Assembly: GCA_050633445.1 (NCBI GenBank)
Contig: JBOEGN010000037.1
Location: 1 to 64,000, forward strand
From: Thalassobius sp050633445
Lineage (GTDB): Bacteria; Pseudomonadota; Alphaproteobacteria; Rhodobacterales; Rhodobacteraceae
Length of the DNA stretch: 64,000 bases
Direction: 5' to 3'
Position numbers and translations under genes: made by a program. Positions 5,921 to 14,571 of this stretch are shown in pieces (within the stretch, counting starts at the first letter, position 1; each line of letters begins with the position of its first letter). A model generated the notes under the pieces. That model worked only from the letters and a program-made list of their open reading frames with translations, was not told where the DNA came from and did no database searches.

Positions 5921-8185
5921 TCAGCCGCGCCGGGTCCGTTCGACCTTGCGTTTGACCTTGCTGGATTTGCGTTTCGCCTTGGCCAGTTTGCGCCGAGGCG
6001 GCTTGCCGCGCCCTCGGAACCCTGTCGGGCCGCGCGGCATTGTTTTGCCGTCCAGACTGATCAGTTCCAGCGCGATGCCGCCGGTGATGGGCAGCGCTTC
6101 GAGCAGTTTCACGGTGACGCGTTGCCCGATCCCGATGGTCAGACCCGTATCCGAGCCCATCAGCGTGTTGCTGTCGCCGTCATAGTGGAAATACTCGCGC
6201 CCCAACGAGCGCACCGGGATCAGCCCGTCCGCCCCGGTTTCATCCATGCGCACGAACACGCCGAACTTGGCCACGCCATTGATGCGCCCGGTCATTTCAT
6301 CGCCCACACGTTCGGACAAGAAGGCCGCCAAGTAGCGGTCGGTCGTGTCCCGCTCTGCCATCATCGAGCGGCGCTCGGTTTCGCTGATATGGGTCGCTGT
6401 TTTTTCCAAGCGCTCGATTTCATCAGGGGTTAGGCCGTCCTTGCCCCACCCATGAGAGGACACCAGCCCCCGATGCACGATCAGGTCCGAATAGCGCCGG
6501 ATGGGCGAGGTGAAATGCGCATAATTCCGCAAGGCCAGCCCGAAATGCCCGAAATTCACGGGGCTGTAATAGGCCTGCGTCATTGCCCGCAGCGTCGAGA
6601 TATTGATCAGCTCGTCATGGTCCGTGCCTTCTGCGGCATTCAGCAGCGCATTCAGGTGACGGGTCTGCAAAACCTGCCCCTTGGCCAGCGGCAACCCGGC
6701 GGAACCGGCGGTTTCGCGCAGCGCCTCCAGCTTTTCTGGGCTGGGTTCTTCGTGGACGCGGAACAGCAGGGGCGATTTCTTGGCGATCAGGGTTTCAGCG
6801 GCGGCCACATTGGCCAGAATCATGAACTCTTCGATCAGCTTATGCGCGTCCAGACGGTCGCGGAAATTGATCGACAGAACCTTGCCCTCGTCCGACAGGA
6901 TCACCTTGCGTTCGGGCAAGTCCAAGTCCAGCGGTTGGCGCATTTTGCGTGCATGCGTCAGCAATGCATAGGCCTCGTAAAGAGGATCAATCACCTCGTC
7001 CATCAGGGGGCCGCATTTGTCGTTCGGGGTGCCGTCGCGTGCCTCTTGGACCTCTTGGTAATTCAGCGACGCGACCGAGCGCATCAACCCGCGCACAAAC
7101 CGGTGCCCGACCTTTTCACCCTGAGCGTTGATCTGCATCCGAACGGCCAAACAAGCGCGTGGCACGCCTTCGTGCAAGGAGCACAGATCGCCCGACAGCC
7201 GGTCCGGCAGCATCGGCACCACCCGGTCGGGAAAATAGCTGGAGTTGCCACGCTTTTTTGCCTCGTGATCTAACGCCGAGCCGGGCGTCACATAATGCGC
7301 CACATCCGCAATGGCGACCCAGATGACATAGCCGTCCTTGTTCTTGGGATCGTCATCCAGATGCGCCCAGCAGGCATCGTCATGGTCGCGCGCATCCGCC
7401 GGGTCGATCGTGACCAAAGGCATGTCGCGCATATCTTCACGCCCGGACAGAACGGCGGGTTTTTGCGCGTCGGCCTCGGCGATCACGTCATCAGGAAAAT
7501 CATCGGGGATACCGTGCTGATGGATGGCGATCAGAGACACGGCCTTGGGCGCAGAGGGATCGCCCAGACGGTTCACGATTCGCGCACGCGGCAGGCCCAT
7601 CCGACCCTTGGGGCCGCTTTGTTCCGCCTCGACCAATTCGCCATCTTTGGCCCCGCCTGTTGCACCTTCGGGCACCAGCCATTCCTTGCCGTCGCCCTTG
7701 TCGATGGGCAGGATACGTCCACCTTCCGAGCCCTTACGGAACACGCCCAGCACCTTGCGCGGGTTGTGACCGATCCGGCGGATCAGCCGAGCGGTATAGT
7801 GATAGTCTTCGCCCCGCACCTCTTGGACCCGCGCCAGCAGCCTGTCACCGACGCCAAGCGCCGGATCGCTGGCACGCGGCACGACCAAAACTAAGGGCTC
7901 AACACCCTCGCCCTGCCATTCCATCGGCTTGGCGAATAGATCACCATCAGAGCTGATCTCTTGGATTTTCAGCACGCTGACGGGGGGCAGGCGGTCCGGA
8001 TCGCGATAGGTCTTTTTACGCTTTTCCAGATGGCCCTCGGCCTCCAGCTCTTTCAGGATCCGTTTCAGATCAATCCGCGCAGCCCCTTTGATGCCAAAGG
8101 CCTTGGCGAGGTCACGTTTCGAGGTGAGGGTCGGGTTCTCCGCGATCCAGTTCAGGATCTCGGATTTCGAGGGCAAGTGGCTCAT
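5921..8185 (-). CDS. rnr: Ribonuclease R
   Basis: Processive 3'-5' exoribonuclease that degrades structured RNA and takes part in rRNA/tmRNA-linked decay. 754 residues. An N-terminal helix-turn-helix-like region (residues 1-60, SKRDLAKAFGIKG) is followed by cold-shock OB domains (~70-200). The RNB catalytic domain carries the metal-binding motif DPADARDHDDACW at ~261-273. An S1 domain (EMTGRINGVAKFGVFVRMDE) sits near residue 650, and the tail is Arg/Lys-rich (RGRGKPPRRKLAKAKRKSSK), typical of RNase R rather than RNase II. Upstream spacing to the next leftward gene is 56 bp. Confidence 0.97.
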   Translation of the reverse strand: MSHLPSKSEILNWIAENPTLTSKRDLAKAFGIKGAARIDLKRILKELEAEGHLEKRKKTYRDPDRLPPVSVLKIQEISSDGDLFAKPMEWQGEGVEPLVLVVPRASDPALGVGDRLLARVQEVRGEDYHYTARLIRRIGHNPRKVLGVFRKGSEGGRILPIDKGDGKEWLVPEGATGGAKDGELVEAEQSGPKGRMGLPRARIVNRLGDPSAPKAVSLIAIHQHGIPDDFPDDVIAEADAQKPAVLSGREDMRDMPLVTIDPADARDHDDACWAHLDDDPKNKDGYVIWVAIADVAHYVTPGSALDHEAKKRGNSSYFPDRVVPMLPDRLSGDLCSLHEGVPRACLAVRMQINAQGEKVGHRFVRGLMRSVASLNYQEVQEARDGTPNDKCGPLMDEVIDPLYEAYALLTHARKMRQPLDLDLPERKVILSDEGKVLSINFRDRLDAHKLIEEFMILANVAAAETLIAKKSPLLFRVHEEPSPEKLEALRETAGSAGLPLAKGQVLQTRHLNALLNAAEGTDHDELINISTLRAMTQAYYSPVNFGHFGLALRNYAHFTSPIRRYSDLIVHRGLVSSHGWGKDGLTPDEIERLEKTATHISETERRSMMAERDTTDRYLAAFLSERVGDEMTGRINGVAKFGVFVRMDETGADGLIPVRSLGREYFHYDGDSNTLMGSDTGLTIGIGQRVTVKLLEALPITGGIALELISLDGKTMPRGPTGFRGRGKPPRRKLAKAKRKSSKVKRKVERTRRG

Positions 8186-8241
8186 ACTTCCGGCCTATCA
8201 CAGCCACAAAACGCCGTCATGACGAAAACGCAATCAGGCTC

Positions 8242-8784
8242 CTATTGGTGCGGATGTCCGCCCTGAGCGATGGCTAAATGATGCGCCTGATGGTGCATCC
8301 CTGTGGCCATGATTCCGAAAAAGCCCAAACCGTTGATCCGATCCGCATCGCCCTCGACCCCCAGCATCGCACCATAGGGGCGTTCGACCGCGCGCATCTG
8401 CAACCCGTCCACACCGTTCATCACCTGCGCATGCGCCAACACCATCCTCTGGATCGAGCCAATGACCTCGGGATCTTCAGAAGACACCAGAAACGCCATG
8501 CCGCCCTCGATTGGCTGAGGCTTAACCTCGGCGCGCATCGTCACGTTATCCATGTCCACCAGATGTGCGCGCAAAGCGTCGATATCGACCTTGGACCAGT
8601 CCGTTTTGGGGTCCGCGCGCAGGTACTCGACAATCTCTTGAATCGCCGCAAAAGCCGCCTGTCCAGTTTCCACCGGACCGCTATCCACGCCAGCCCCGCC
8701 ATGCGCCGCATGTCCATGATCCATATGCTGAGCCGCCACCGGCCCTGCCAAAAACATCACCATCAAAGCCATCTTCAATCGCAC
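8242..8784 (-). CDS. His-rich secreted protein of unknown function
   Basis: 180 residues with a clear signal peptide (residues 1-18, MALMVMFLAGPVAAQ). The mature N-terminus is rich in His/Met (HMDHGHAAHG) and the C-terminus again has a His cluster (MHHQAHHLAIAQGGHPHQ), which suggests periplasmic binding of copper or another soft metal. The middle part (SKVDIDALRAHLVDMDNVTMRAE) is helical and reminiscent of conserved Roseobacter hypothetical proteins. No enzymatic motif was recognised. It is preceded by an intergenic repeat-like element and lies upstream of rnr on the same strand. Metal binding is inference from composition only. Confidence 0.75.
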   Translation of the reverse strand: MRLKMALMVMFLAGPVAAQHMDHGHAAHGGAGVDSGPVETGQAAFAAIQEIVEYLRADPKTDWSKVDIDALRAHLVDMDNVTMRAEVKPQPIEGGMAFLVSSEDPEVIGSIQRMVLAHAQVMNGVDGLQMRAVERPYGAMLGVEGDADRINGLGFFGIMATGMHHQAHHLAIAQGGHPHQ

Positions 8785-8865
8785 AGGTTATCCTCCATTT
8801 GCTGTAAACAACCCTGCGATATTCATCGCGCTGCGCCAAGCCACGTTCGCGTCATCGGTTTCTTC

Positions 8866-8935
8866 TTTTCGCAAATATCCCGGGGGTGAAGGTTGGAAAT
8901 TCCTGAATTTCCGACCAAGGGGGCAGCGCCCCCTG
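8866..8935. repeat. Structured intergenic element (double hairpin, Roseobacter-type)
   Basis: Two successive inverted repeats: GGTTGGAAATTC/GAATTTCCGACC (8891-8916, one T/C position that can wobble in RNA) and GGGGGC-AGC-GCCCCC (8919-8933), flanked by CCCGGGATATTTGCG and GAAAAGAAGAA on the minus strand. It begins just after the stop codon of the DUF2064 gene and probably ends that transcript. The A-rich GAAGAA flank resembles the elements at 18776-18853 and 23420-23502. Confidence 0.5.
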
Positions 8936-8941
8936 ATGCCC

Positions 8942-9508
8942 TTACAGGTCCGCCGCGCGGTCCACATCCGACAATTCGTCGACCAGCGCCACACGATGAT
9001 CGCCAAGGCTGGTAATACTGTCCGCCAGTGCCGTTTCCGAGGACCAGCGCACCCCATCAAACAGACCCGATGGCACAGCGCGCGCGCGTTTCAGCCCGAC
9101 CAGCCAATATCCTCCGTCCGGGGCGGGGCCGAACACGGCGTCCTGAGAGCCCAGCGCAGCAAAGGCCCGTGCGACATGGCGGCGGGTCACGCCTGGGATG
9201 TCTCCTCCGATCACGCAGACGGGACCGGGTGGCATGCTGCGGAATTGGCGCGCCATCCGGTCGCCCAAATCGCCCTGACCTTGAGGCGCACGCTGAAATC
9301 TTGCGGGCCAAGCCCGTCCGGCAACGGCGGAATCCGGGGCAACGGCCAGAACAACGGTCCAACGCGGGTCCTCGATCCGTCGCAACAGACCTGAGACCTG
9401 GTGGCGGAACCACCAAACGGCGCCGACCATGCCAATATCCTTGCCCAGGCGTGTTTTCACGCGCCCGGCCCGAGGCTCCTTCAGCATGATCACCAACGTG
9501 CGTCTCAT
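8942..9508 (-). CDS. DUF2064 / TIGR04282-type glycosyltransferase-like protein
   Basis: 188 residues, GT-A-like fold. The start MLKEPRAGRVKTRLGKDIG and the blocks PQGQGDLGDRMARQF, VIGGDIPGVT and VFGPAPDGGYWLVGL match the TIGR04282 / DUF2064 family (some members are called rSAM/selenodomain-associated transferase 1). The family resembles nucleotidyl/glycosyl transferases, but its substrate is unproven. Translation probably couples to the 29-codon ORF ending 4 nt before its ATG, which in turn overlaps dapE, so it is the third gene of a dapE operon. An intergenic double hairpin follows. Confidence 0.85.
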   Translation of the reverse strand: MRRTLVIMLKEPRAGRVKTRLGKDIGMVGAVWWFRHQVSGLLRRIEDPRWTVVLAVAPDSAVAGRAWPARFQRAPQGQGDLGDRMARQFRSMPPGPVCVIGGDIPGVTRRHVARAFAALGSQDAVFGPAPDGGYWLVGLKRARAVPSGLFDGVRWSSETALADSITSLGDHRVALVDELSDVDRAADL

Positions 9509-9512
9509 AGCA

Positions 9513-9602
9513 TCAGCTCCATTTCATGATGCGGGATGCCAGCGTCGCCATATTTCGGGCCGCAAGGGTCAGGTCCGGGGCAAGCGCGATCCGCCAGCTC
9601 AT
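9513..9602 (-). CDS. 29-residue small ORF coupled to dapE (candidate small protein)
   Basis: An ATG (9602-9600) overlaps the dapE stop in an ATGA tetranucleotide and opens a 29-codon frame ending 4 nt before the DUF2064 start. The product starts MSWRIALAPDLTLAARN and ends MATLASRIMKWS, with regularly spaced hydrophobic and basic residues as in an amphipathic helix. Perfect operon spacing on both sides is the main evidence that it is translated; it may alternatively be only a coupling device. No family was recognised. Confidence 0.45.
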   Translation of the reverse strand: MSWRIALAPDLTLAARNMATLASRIMKWS

Positions 9603-10759
9603 GCAAAATAGTCGTTCAGGATGCGTGCATAAATTTGTTTCAGCTGGTGAATCTGGTCGATCTCGACCCGCTCGTCCACCTGATGCATGGTCTTGCCAAC
9701 CAGGCCAAACTCCACAACAGGGCAGTGGTGCTGCACGAACCGTGCGTCCGAGGTGCCGCCCGATGTGGACAAAACCGGCGTGACGCCCGTTTCGGTGGTC
9801 ACGGATTTGGCCACCAGATCGGACAACGCGCCCGGAGGCGTCACAAAGCTTTCGCCTGATACCTTGATCGGCATCTCGATCTGGACGCCATATTCGGTTG
9901 CCACCGCATCAGCCTCGGCCTTTAGCCACGCAGACAGAGTTTCACTGCTATGCGCATCATTGAAACGGATATTTACCGTGGCCTTACACTGCGCCGGGAT
10001 CACGTTTGTGGCCGGGTTTCCGGTGTCAAAGGTCACCACCGCCAGCGTCGAGGCATCGAAATGGTCCGTGCCCTGATCCAGTTCGTGACCGGCCAGCCGA
10101 TCAACCAGACGCGCCAGCGCCGGGATCGGGTTGTTCGCACGATGAGGATAGGCCGCATGGCCCTGCACACCCGTCACCGTAATGAATGCCGTCATCGAGC
10201 CGCGCCGGCCGATTTTCATCATTTCACCCATTTCGTTGGGGCAGGTGGGCTCGCCCACCAGACAGACAGACATTTGTTCGTCTTCGGCATCCATCCAGTC
10301 CAGGATCGCAGTGGTGCCGTCCTGTGCGTCGCCCTCTTCGTCGCCGGTGATGGTGATGATGATCGCTCCATCGGGCGGGGTTTGGTTAACCATGTCGATA
10401 GCGGCCGCGACAAAGGCCGCGACGCCTGATTTCATGTCCGTGGCTCCGCGCCCCCAGATCTGACCGTCCTTCTGTTCGGCGCCGAACGGGTCCACTGTCC
10501 AGGCGTCGGCATCGCCAACAGGCACGACATCGGTATGGCCGTTAAAGCCGAACGTCCGCGCAGCGCCCTTGTCGCCCCAACGGGCGAACAGATTGGACAC
10601 ACCGCCTCGGTCAATGCGGGTGCAGGTGAACCCGGCGGTCTCTAGTGCTGCTTGCAAAAGGACCAATGCGCCGCCTTCTTCGGGGGTAACCGAGGGGCAG
10701 CGGATCAGGGCCGAGGTCAGCTTGGCCGCGTTGACAGGGGCGGTGAAAGTGTTGGACAT
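9599..10759 (-). CDS. dapE: Succinyl-diaminopimelate desuccinylase
   Basis: Lysine/peptidoglycan pathway: hydrolyses N-succinyl-LL-diaminopimelate to LL-diaminopimelate and succinate; M20 family dizinc enzyme. 386 residues. Metal and catalytic motifs are visible: GFNGHTDVVPVGD, WGRGATDMKSGVAAF, TITGDEEGDA, LVGEPTC and, late, STSGGTSDARFV. dapD, which makes its substrate's precursor, lies 3 kb away on the same strand but not in the same operon. The stop codon overlaps the start of a 29-codon ORF, followed by a DUF2064 gene. Confidence 0.96.
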   Translation of the reverse strand: MSNTFTAPVNAAKLTSALIRCPSVTPEEGGALVLLQAALETAGFTCTRIDRGGVSNLFARWGDKGAARTFGFNGHTDVVPVGDADAWTVDPFGAEQKDGQIWGRGATDMKSGVAAFVAAAIDMVNQTPPDGAIIITITGDEEGDAQDGTTAILDWMDAEDEQMSVCLVGEPTCPNEMGEMMKIGRRGSMTAFITVTGVQGHAAYPHRANNPIPALARLVDRLAGHELDQGTDHFDASTLAVVTFDTGNPATNVIPAQCKATVNIRFNDAHSSETLSAWLKAEADAVATEYGVQIEMPIKVSGESFVTPPGALSDLVAKSVTTETGVTPVLSTSGGTSDARFVQHHCPVVEFGLVGKTMHQVDERVEIDQIHQLKQIYARILNDYFA

Positions 10760-10943
10760 GCGGGGCGCTCCGTTCGTTGTTGGTCAAGGGCTACCCCGGA
10801 TCGAAAGAATGCGCAAACCCCGCGGCGATTTGAGATCTTTAGTGGGATTCACGCAGACGCCAAACTGTGATAATGCTCGACCCAAGCGGGAAAACCGCAG
10901 CGCGGACACCGCGTATCGAGGCAGCAGCAGGACCCATCAAATC

Positions 10944-12041
10944 ATGAGCTGGATCGGCCTAAGAGATCACGCAACCCGCCGGTTCAATCAGGCTGGACTC
11001 GCGCATGGCTCAGGGGCAAGAACGGGGACGGACGCGCCTCATGGGCCTGCGGATTTGCTCTCGCGCGGGGCCCTGATGCTGGAAACCGGCATTCCCGCAC
11101 ATGACCGCCCGCAGACATTGCTCAGCTACCATCACCTCCATCCCTGGGAGCGTGGTCTAAGCTTGCAAGCGCTGCCCGATGGCTCGGTCGTTCTGGTTGT
11201 GACACAGGGCGGCACGGTCTCTCATACGCCGTTGCATCACGGGTTGACGGGTGAGGGGTATCGCCTGCGCATCACCTATATCTGGGATGCCCCTGCACGG
11301 CAGGGGTGGCTGTCGGTTCGGGCGTTGGGGGCCAGCTTGTACCACCTCCAGCCGGTCGCAACGCCGGTGCCACTCAGCCTGCGGGATTTGCAAACACTGT
11401 TCACGCAGCCTGCGTCCGAGATTGACGCCGAGGTGGCCTATCTCGCGCTATCCGACACGCCGGTTCCGGTTGGGCCGATGCCCAGCATTGCGCCAGACAC
11501 ACCGATCCTGACCGCACAGGGGTATCGCCCGATATCCGAGCTGAAACGCGGCGACTTGATCCGCACCCCAGACGGCGATCAGGTGCCCGTGCTGGCCAAT
11601 ATTGCCTGCACCGTGCCAGCCAAAGGCGGATTTCGCCCCGTTCGCTTGCGAGCACCGTATTTCGGGCTGCAACGTGATATCACCGTTGCCCCGGATCAAC
11701 GCCTGTGCGTGTCTGGCGCGGATGTCGAGTTTTTGTTCGGCGCGCCCAGTGCTCTTGTCCCGGTGCAGCATCTGGTGAATGGCGTGTCCGCCTTTTACAC
11801 TGACGAAACCGCTCTTGTGACCTGGCACCAGCTGCTTTTGCCCCGCAACCAACCGATTCTTGCCGCCGGAGCAGCGCTGCATTCGTTGTACCTGGGCAGG
11901 ATGCGTCGCAAAGTTGATCAAATATCAGTCAGTCTACTCGCGGCTTACGAAAGATCGCGCCTGCCAGAACACGCAAGGCCTGTATTTCCGGTGCTCAAAC
12001 CCTTTGAGGCCGCGACATTCGTACAGCACCGGGCTGTGTAG
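10944..12041 (+). CDS. Hint (hedgehog/intein-type) domain protein
   Basis: 365 residues. The N-terminal ~170 residues carry no recognised domain. From ~181 a Hint module is seen (SIAPDTPILTAQGYRPISEL, then KRGDLIRTPDGDQVPVLAN, and DITVAPDQRLCVSG near 246-258), the type often annotated in Rhodobacteraceae as Hint domain-containing protein. The splice/cleavage nucleophile position is Ser181 rather than the usual Cys, and the later motif has DQR where HR is usual. Start chosen at 10944 because further upstream the frame runs antisense through dapE. Role unknown; Hint modules elsewhere cleave or process proteins. Confidence 0.75.
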   Translation: MSWIGLRDHATRRFNQAGLAHGSGARTGTDAPHGPADLLSRGALMLETGIPAHDRPQTLLSYHHLHPWERGLSLQALPDGSVVLVVTQGGTVSHTPLHHGLTGEGYRLRITYIWDAPARQGWLSVRALGASLYHLQPVATPVPLSLRDLQTLFTQPASEIDAEVAYLALSDTPVPVGPMPSIAPDTPILTAQGYRPISELKRGDLIRTPDGDQVPVLANIACTVPAKGGFRPVRLRAPYFGLQRDITVAPDQRLCVSGADVEFLFGAPSALVPVQHLVNGVSAFYTDETALVTWHQLLLPRNQPILAAGAALHSLYLGRMRRKVDQISVSLLAAYERSRLPEHARPVFPVLKPFEAATFVQHRAV

Positions 12042-12108
12042 ACACCCGGAATTGTTGCGAAAACATGTGAATTGGCTTATCCGTCCTACTAATTGGGGAT
12101 TGATATTC

Positions 12109-13164
12109 ATGTCGCGCATCATCTTGGCACTGGTGGCTTTGGTCACCTTGTGGCCCGCAAAATCCATGTCACAAGAGCTGGTTGTGGGCACGGTTACCCG
12201 CCCGCCGTTCTCGATGTCTTTGGCGGGCACGGATCTGGGGTTCTCGATTGATTTGTGGGATGCCTTGGCCGAATCCACGGGCCGCGCGTACCGTATCGAG
12301 CGGTTCGACAGCTTTGGTGGGATGCTGGAGGCCGTGCAAACCTCTGAGATTGATTTGGCCATCGCCAACATCTCGATCACCGCGTCACGAGAAGAGCTGA
12401 TGGACTTCAGCCAGCCGATATTCTCGGCCGGATTGCAGATCATGACCCATGTGGAACGCGACGGCGCCAGTCTGTGGAAAGCACTGGTGAACAAGGAACT
12501 TGTCCTGTCCGTGATCCTGGCCTTTGCCGCGCTGTTGGGCGTGGGAATGCTGATGTGGTGGCTGGAACGACGCCACCAGGAATATTTCGATAAACCCGCC
12601 AAACAAGCCATGTTCCCCGCCTTTTGGTGGGCCCTGAACTTGGTGGTGAATGGCGGCTTCGAGGAACGCGTGCCCCGCACTGCTTTGGGTCGCTTGATGG
12701 GGGTCGGGCTGGTGATCACCTCGTTGTTCTTCGTGTCGGTCTTCGTGGCCTATGTGACCTCGGTCATGACTGTTGACGCCATCACGTCGAACGTGAATTC
12801 GGTGAATGACCTCTATGGTCGCCGGGTGGGTACGGTAGCTGGATCGACGGCGGCGAACTTCATGGATAAACGCGATTTGGATTACCGTGAATACGACGGT
12901 CTGGACCAAGTTCTGGCCAGTTTCGAAACCAAAGAGCTGGACGCAGTGGTTTTCGATGCGCCGATCCTGGCCTATTACGTCAAAACCCGCGCGCAGGGTC
13001 ACGCGCAGATGAACGGCCCCGTTTTCTTGCGCGAAAACTATGGAATCGCGGCGTCTACAGGCAGTCCGCTGATCGAAGAGATCAACCGTACCCTGCTAAC
13101 CATGCGCGAAACCGGCAGGTATAACGAGATCTATGAAAGCTGGTTCGGGCTAGAGCCGCAATAG
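12109..13164 (+). CDS. Prokaryotic ionotropic glutamate-receptor-like channel (SBP_bac_3 + two-TM pore)
   Basis: 351 residues arranged as a GluR0-like receptor: signal peptide (1-22), first ligand-binding half (~24-128, VVGTVTRPPFSM and IDLAIANISITASREELMDF), TM1 (~131-151), pore helix/loop (~169-185), TM2 (~196-219), second ligand-binding half (~220-348, VGTVAGSTAANF). SBP_bac_3 lobes split by a two-helix pore domain define this family, which binds amino acids in the periplasm and gates ions. The pore loop reads FWWALNLVVNGGFEERVP and lacks the TVGYG potassium filter of GluR0, so ion selectivity is uncertain. Start ATG has an upstream GGGGA. Confidence 0.85.
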   Translation: MSRIILALVALVTLWPAKSMSQELVVGTVTRPPFSMSLAGTDLGFSIDLWDALAESTGRAYRIERFDSFGGMLEAVQTSEIDLAIANISITASREELMDFSQPIFSAGLQIMTHVERDGASLWKALVNKELVLSVILAFAALLGVGMLMWWLERRHQEYFDKPAKQAMFPAFWWALNLVVNGGFEERVPRTALGRLMGVGLVITSLFFVSVFVAYVTSVMTVDAITSNVNSVNDLYGRRVGTVAGSTAANFMDKRDLDYREYDGLDQVLASFETKELDAVVFDAPILAYYVKTRAQGHAQMNGPVFLRENYGIAASTGSPLIEEINRTLLTMRETGRYNEIYESWFGLEPQ

Positions 13165-13167
13165 GTG

Positions 13168-13539
13168 CTAGTGCACCGCGTCTGACGCGCCCTGGTCCCC
13201 GAAAAACGGGGTCATTTGTGCGACGATCACTGAGTTTTCCTCGAGCGCGCGGGCCATCAACTGGCGTTCGTCATCGCTGATATCGTGGCCTTGCTCCAGC
13301 CGCTCGTCCAGCGTGCCATATCCGGTGACGTCCAATGGGGCCAGATCGGCCTGTTTCAGGATCGCGACGGTTTCGCGCACGGCCTCGGCCTCGTCAATTC
13401 CGCTGGCAAAACACATCAGCGCCGCACCACTGGAGCCTTCGGGCAGGCCATCGTCCTCTTTGCGGCCCACCTGCACCAACAGGGTATACACCTTCTGGCG
13501 CGACGGTTTCTTAGGCTTCTTGGCTTTGCTGTCGGTCAT
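13168..13539 (-). CDS. Conserved hypothetical protein
   Basis: 123 residues. The N-terminus is very basic (MTDSKAKKPKKPSRQKVY) and precedes a small alpha/beta region (TLLVQVGRKEDDGLPEGSSG, then EAVRETVAILKQADLAPLDV and TGYGTLDERLEQGHDISDDE). No enzyme motif was recognised. The ATG at 13539 is preferred over a longer in-frame start because AGGGG lies 6 nt before it and homolog-like sequence begins only there. It converges with the receptor-like channel gene with 3 bp between stop codons and lies just downstream of dapD on the minus strand, possibly in a separate transcript. Confidence 0.65.
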   Translation of the reverse strand: MTDSKAKKPKKPSRQKVYTLLVQVGRKEDDGLPEGSSGAALMCFASGIDEAEAVRETVAILKQADLAPLDVTGYGTLDERLEQGHDISDDERQLMARALEENSVIVAQMTPFFGDQGASDAVH

Positions 13540-13656
13540 GTCTGGCCCCTGCGGATTTTTTCCTGACATGCCGAAAATCGGCCCAAAGGTCCAGCGATAA
13601 CGCACGAAAAAGGGTGCCCGCAGCGCGGACACCCCATCAATTCAGGTCGAAACCGA

Positions 13657-14484
13657 TCAGTCGCGCAGCAGCTCGTTGATCGAGGTTTTCGAGCGGGTCT
13701 TGGCGTCGACGCGTTTCACGATCACGGCGCAGTACAGGCTGACACCGTTTTTCGACGGCATCGAGCCCGACACGACGACCGACCCAGCAGGCACTTCGCC
13801 ATACATGACTTCGCCGGTTTCGCGGTCCACGATCTTGGTCGACTGGCCGATGTAAACGCCCATGCCCAGAACCGCGCCTTCGCGCACGATGCAGCCTTCG
13901 ACAACCTCGGAACGCGCACCGATAAAGCAGTTGTCTTCGATGATGGTCGGGCCGGCCTGCATGGGCTCCAGCACGCCGCCGATGCCAACGCCACCCGACA
14001 AGTGCACGTTTTTACCGATCTGAGCGCAGCTGCCCACGGTGGCCCAGGTGTCGACCATGGTGCCCTCGTCCACGAAAGCACCCAGGTTCACGAAGGACGG
14101 CATCAGAACCACGCCGGGCGCGATATAGGCAGATTTGCGGACGATGCAGTTGGGCACAGCGCGGAAGCCGGCCGCGCCGAATTCGTCAGCGCCCCAACCT
14201 TTGAACTTGCTGTCGACCTTGTCCCACCAGGTGCCGCCTTGCGGGCCGCCGGACTGGATTTCCATGTCCTTGATACGGAAGCCCAGCAGCACGGCCTTTT
14301 TGGCCCACTGGTTCACATGCCAGTCGCCGCTGTCCAGCTTTTCAGCCACGCGCAGCTTGCCCGAATCCAGCGCGTTCAGCGTGTCCTCGATGGCGTCGCG
14401 GGTTTCGCCGGTGGTGGCGGGGGTGATGGTGTCGCGCGCGTCCCACGCGGCTTCGATTGCAGCTTCCAGCTGGGCATTCGACAT
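13657..14484 (-). CDS. dapD: 2,3,4,5-tetrahydropyridine-2,6-dicarboxylate N-succinyltransferase
   Basis: Lysine/meso-diaminopimelate pathway: transfers succinyl from succinyl-CoA to tetrahydrodipicolinate. 275 residues, the usual length. The left-handed beta-helix hexapeptide repeats are visible (IAPGVVLMPSFVNLGAFVDE, GTMVDTWATVGSCAQIG, NVHLSGGVGIGGVLEPMQA, FIGARSEVVEGCIVREGA). The start at 14484 has a GAGGAGA Shine-Dalgarno 6 nt upstream; a longer reading frame upstream is not supported. It shares the pathway with dapE at 9.6 kb. Confidence 0.96.
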   Translation of the reverse strand: MSNAQLEAAIEAAWDARDTITPATTGETRDAIEDTLNALDSGKLRVAEKLDSGDWHVNQWAKKAVLLGFRIKDMEIQSGGPQGGTWWDKVDSKFKGWGADEFGAAGFRAVPNCIVRKSAYIAPGVVLMPSFVNLGAFVDEGTMVDTWATVGSCAQIGKNVHLSGGVGIGGVLEPMQAGPTIIEDNCFIGARSEVVEGCIVREGAVLGMGVYIGQSTKIVDRETGEVMYGEVPAGSVVVSGSMPSKNGVSLYCAVIVKRVDAKTRSKTSINELLRD

Positions 14485-14571
14485 CGAGGTCTCCTCAAAG
14501 GCCAATTCACGTTCCGCTAAGCCTATAAGGCCCCGGTCCTCTGCGCGCAATGCGGCAATGTTCAGCGAGGG

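Noticed and set aside
12042..12108. Fusion of Hint protein and channel
   Set aside because: Different frames and separate starts; the channel begins with its own signal peptide.
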